Assembly (NCBI GenBank): GCA_017880715.1
Contig: JADGRT010000198.1
Span: 1 to 6,176, forward strand
Direction of reading: 5' to 3'
DNA length: 6,176 bases
From: Verrucomicrobiia bacterium
GTDB taxonomy: Bacteria; Verrucomicrobiota; Verrucomicrobiia; Limisphaerales; UBA1319
In this document: positions 5,296 to 6,176 of the stretch, in pieces
How positions within the stretch are numbered: position 1 is the first letter of the stretch
How the letters are laid out: the number at the start of each line of letters is the position of its first letter
The notes under the pieces: model-generated
The model's input: only the letters and a program-made list of their open reading frames with translations
Database searches by the model: none
What the model was told of the DNA's origin: nothing
Position numbers and translations under genes: made by a program

Positions 5296-6176
5296 ATGCC
5301 ACGTTGCCCTTGCCAACATTGCGGACAGCAAATCGAATACCCGGACGAACTTGCCGGCACCACCGTCGATTGCCCCACCTGCACCCGCCAGACCAGATTG
5401 AGCACCGGCGCCAGGCCGACCATCAAAGTTCCCGTTTTCAATCCGACCCGTCCTTGGGCGCGCGAACAACGCCCTTCGCCAGTGACCGCCCTGGCCGGCC
5501 GCATCATCGACAACATCGAAAAGGTCCTCATTGGTAAACGTGAACCGATTCAGTTCACCCTGGTGGCTCTCTTGTCGGAGGGGCACGTTCTGCTTGAAGA
5601 CGTTCCTGGAGTCGCCAAGACGATGCTGGCCCGGGCATTGGCCCAGAGCATTGACTGTTCGTTCAAACGTATCCAGTGCACCCCTGATCTGCTGCCCAAC
5701 GACATCACCGGCGCCTCGATCTTCAATCCCCAAAGCACCAATTTCGAATTCCGTCCGGGCCCGTTGTTTGCCCACGTCGTCCTGGCCGACGAGATCAACC
5801 GCGCCACGCCGCGCACGCAATCCGCCTTGTTGGAAGCCATGGCAGAACGGCAAGTCAGTGCCGACGGAAAGGTCTATCCCCTGGAAGCGCCTTTCTTCCT
5901 CATGGCCACGCAAAATCCCATCGACCACGAGGGAACGTTTCCCTTGCCCGAAGCGCAGCTGGATCGGTTCCTCCTGCGCCTCAGCTTAGGCTATCCACAG
6001 TTGGCCGAGGAACTGAGCCTGTTGCAGCGGGTTCAACTCAGCCATCCCATCGATGATCTGAAAGCGGTGGCAACGCCCGCTGAACTGCTGGAAGCCCAAG
6101 CGGCCATTCGCCGCACAACGGTTGATCCGAAAGTAATGGAGTATTTGGTGCGCATCGTCCAAGCGACCCGGGAACA
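5296..6176 (+). CDS. MoxR-family AAA+ ATPase with N-terminal zinc ribbon, 3' end cut off by the window
   Basis: The frame runs without a stop from ATG 5296 to the window edge (293 residues). A TAA at 5278-5280 in the same frame, with no other usual start codon between, fixes this ATG; no SD precedes it. Residues 6-29 form a zinc ribbon with CQHC (6-9) and CPTC (26-29). A Pro/Arg linker leads to the AAA+ core: Walker A region LLEDVPGVAKT (99-109, K108), PDLLPNDITG (130-139), Walker B VVLADEINRA (161-170), sensor 1 MATQNP (203-208), and the LPEAQLDRF arginine-finger segment (217-225). The start of the helical lid domain follows. MoxR ATPases are ATP-driven chaperones that insert metals or mature partner proteins, usually encoded next to DUF58 and vWA proteins, which would be expected downstream. 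The zinc ribbon is an addition to the basic MoxR plan and may mediate protein or nucleic-acid contacts. Family assignment is firm; substrate is unknown. Confidence 0.95.
   Translation, partial: MPRCPCQHCGQQIEYPDELAGTTVDCPTCTRQTRLSTGARPTIKVPVFNPTRPWAREQRPSPVTALAGRIIDNIEKVLIGKREPIQFTLVALLSEGHVLLEDVPGVAKTMLARALAQSIDCSFKRIQCTPDLLPNDITGASIFNPQSTNFEFRPGPLFAHVVLADEINRATPRTQSALLEAMAERQVSADGKVYPLEAPFFLMATQNPIDHEGTFPLPEAQLDRFLLRLSLGYPQLAEELSLLQRVQLSHPIDDLKAVATPAELLEAQAAIRRTTVDPKVMEYLVRIVQATRE

Noticed and set aside
5290..5928. A 212-codon minus-strand open frame
   Set aside because: It lies opposite the MoxR gene, whose + frame carries every AAA+ motif; the minus frame shows no recognisable domain and is a GC-rich shadow.

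Overview
The window most likely comes from a Verrucomicrobiota genome of the Pedosphaera/Limisphaerales type. I infer this from three things: the prepilin-like protein ends in the HLNGR..GG..LDGHAEWR / FWW pattern I associate with that phylum, a MoxR ATPase carries an N-terminal zinc ribbon, and two of the four visible gene starts have no Shine-Dalgarno sequence. Most of the DNA is GC-rich, and all recognisable genes lie on the + strand.

Layout: (1) 1-810 is the 3' part of a TPR-like protein built from 38-residue repeats. (2) 811-1070 is a gap with a small hairpin, a good sigma70-type promoter and a second hairpin just ahead of a ribosome binding site. (3) 1071-2147 encodes a secreted protein that looks like a metallopeptidase whose zinc-binding HExxH has become YEMGR. 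(4) 2200-3822 encodes a secreted right-handed beta-helix protein with a C-terminal PKD domain; it follows 52 bases later and is probably co-transcribed. (5) 3823-4242 has no intact gene but holds a decayed transposase remnant. (6) 4243-5013 encodes a pseudopilin-like secreted protein in clearly AT-richer DNA with a strong SD. (7) 5014-5295 is a gap with two overlapping, mutually exclusive hairpins, the second followed by five Ts. (8) 5296 to the window end is the 5' part of a MoxR-family AAA+ ATPase gene that runs off the edge.

Genes 3 and 4 form a plausible two-gene unit of exported proteins driven from the promoter at 951-978. The pseudopilin gene sits next to mobile-element debris and differs in base composition, so it may have arrived separately. 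The MoxR gene probably begins another cluster; in this family a DUF58/vWA protein is the usual partner, but none is visible here.

I see no CRISPR array, rRNA, tRNA or intact mobile element. No clearly new system is evident. The most unusual items are the degenerate metallopeptidase motif, the zinc ribbon on MoxR, and the attenuator-like hairpin pair.
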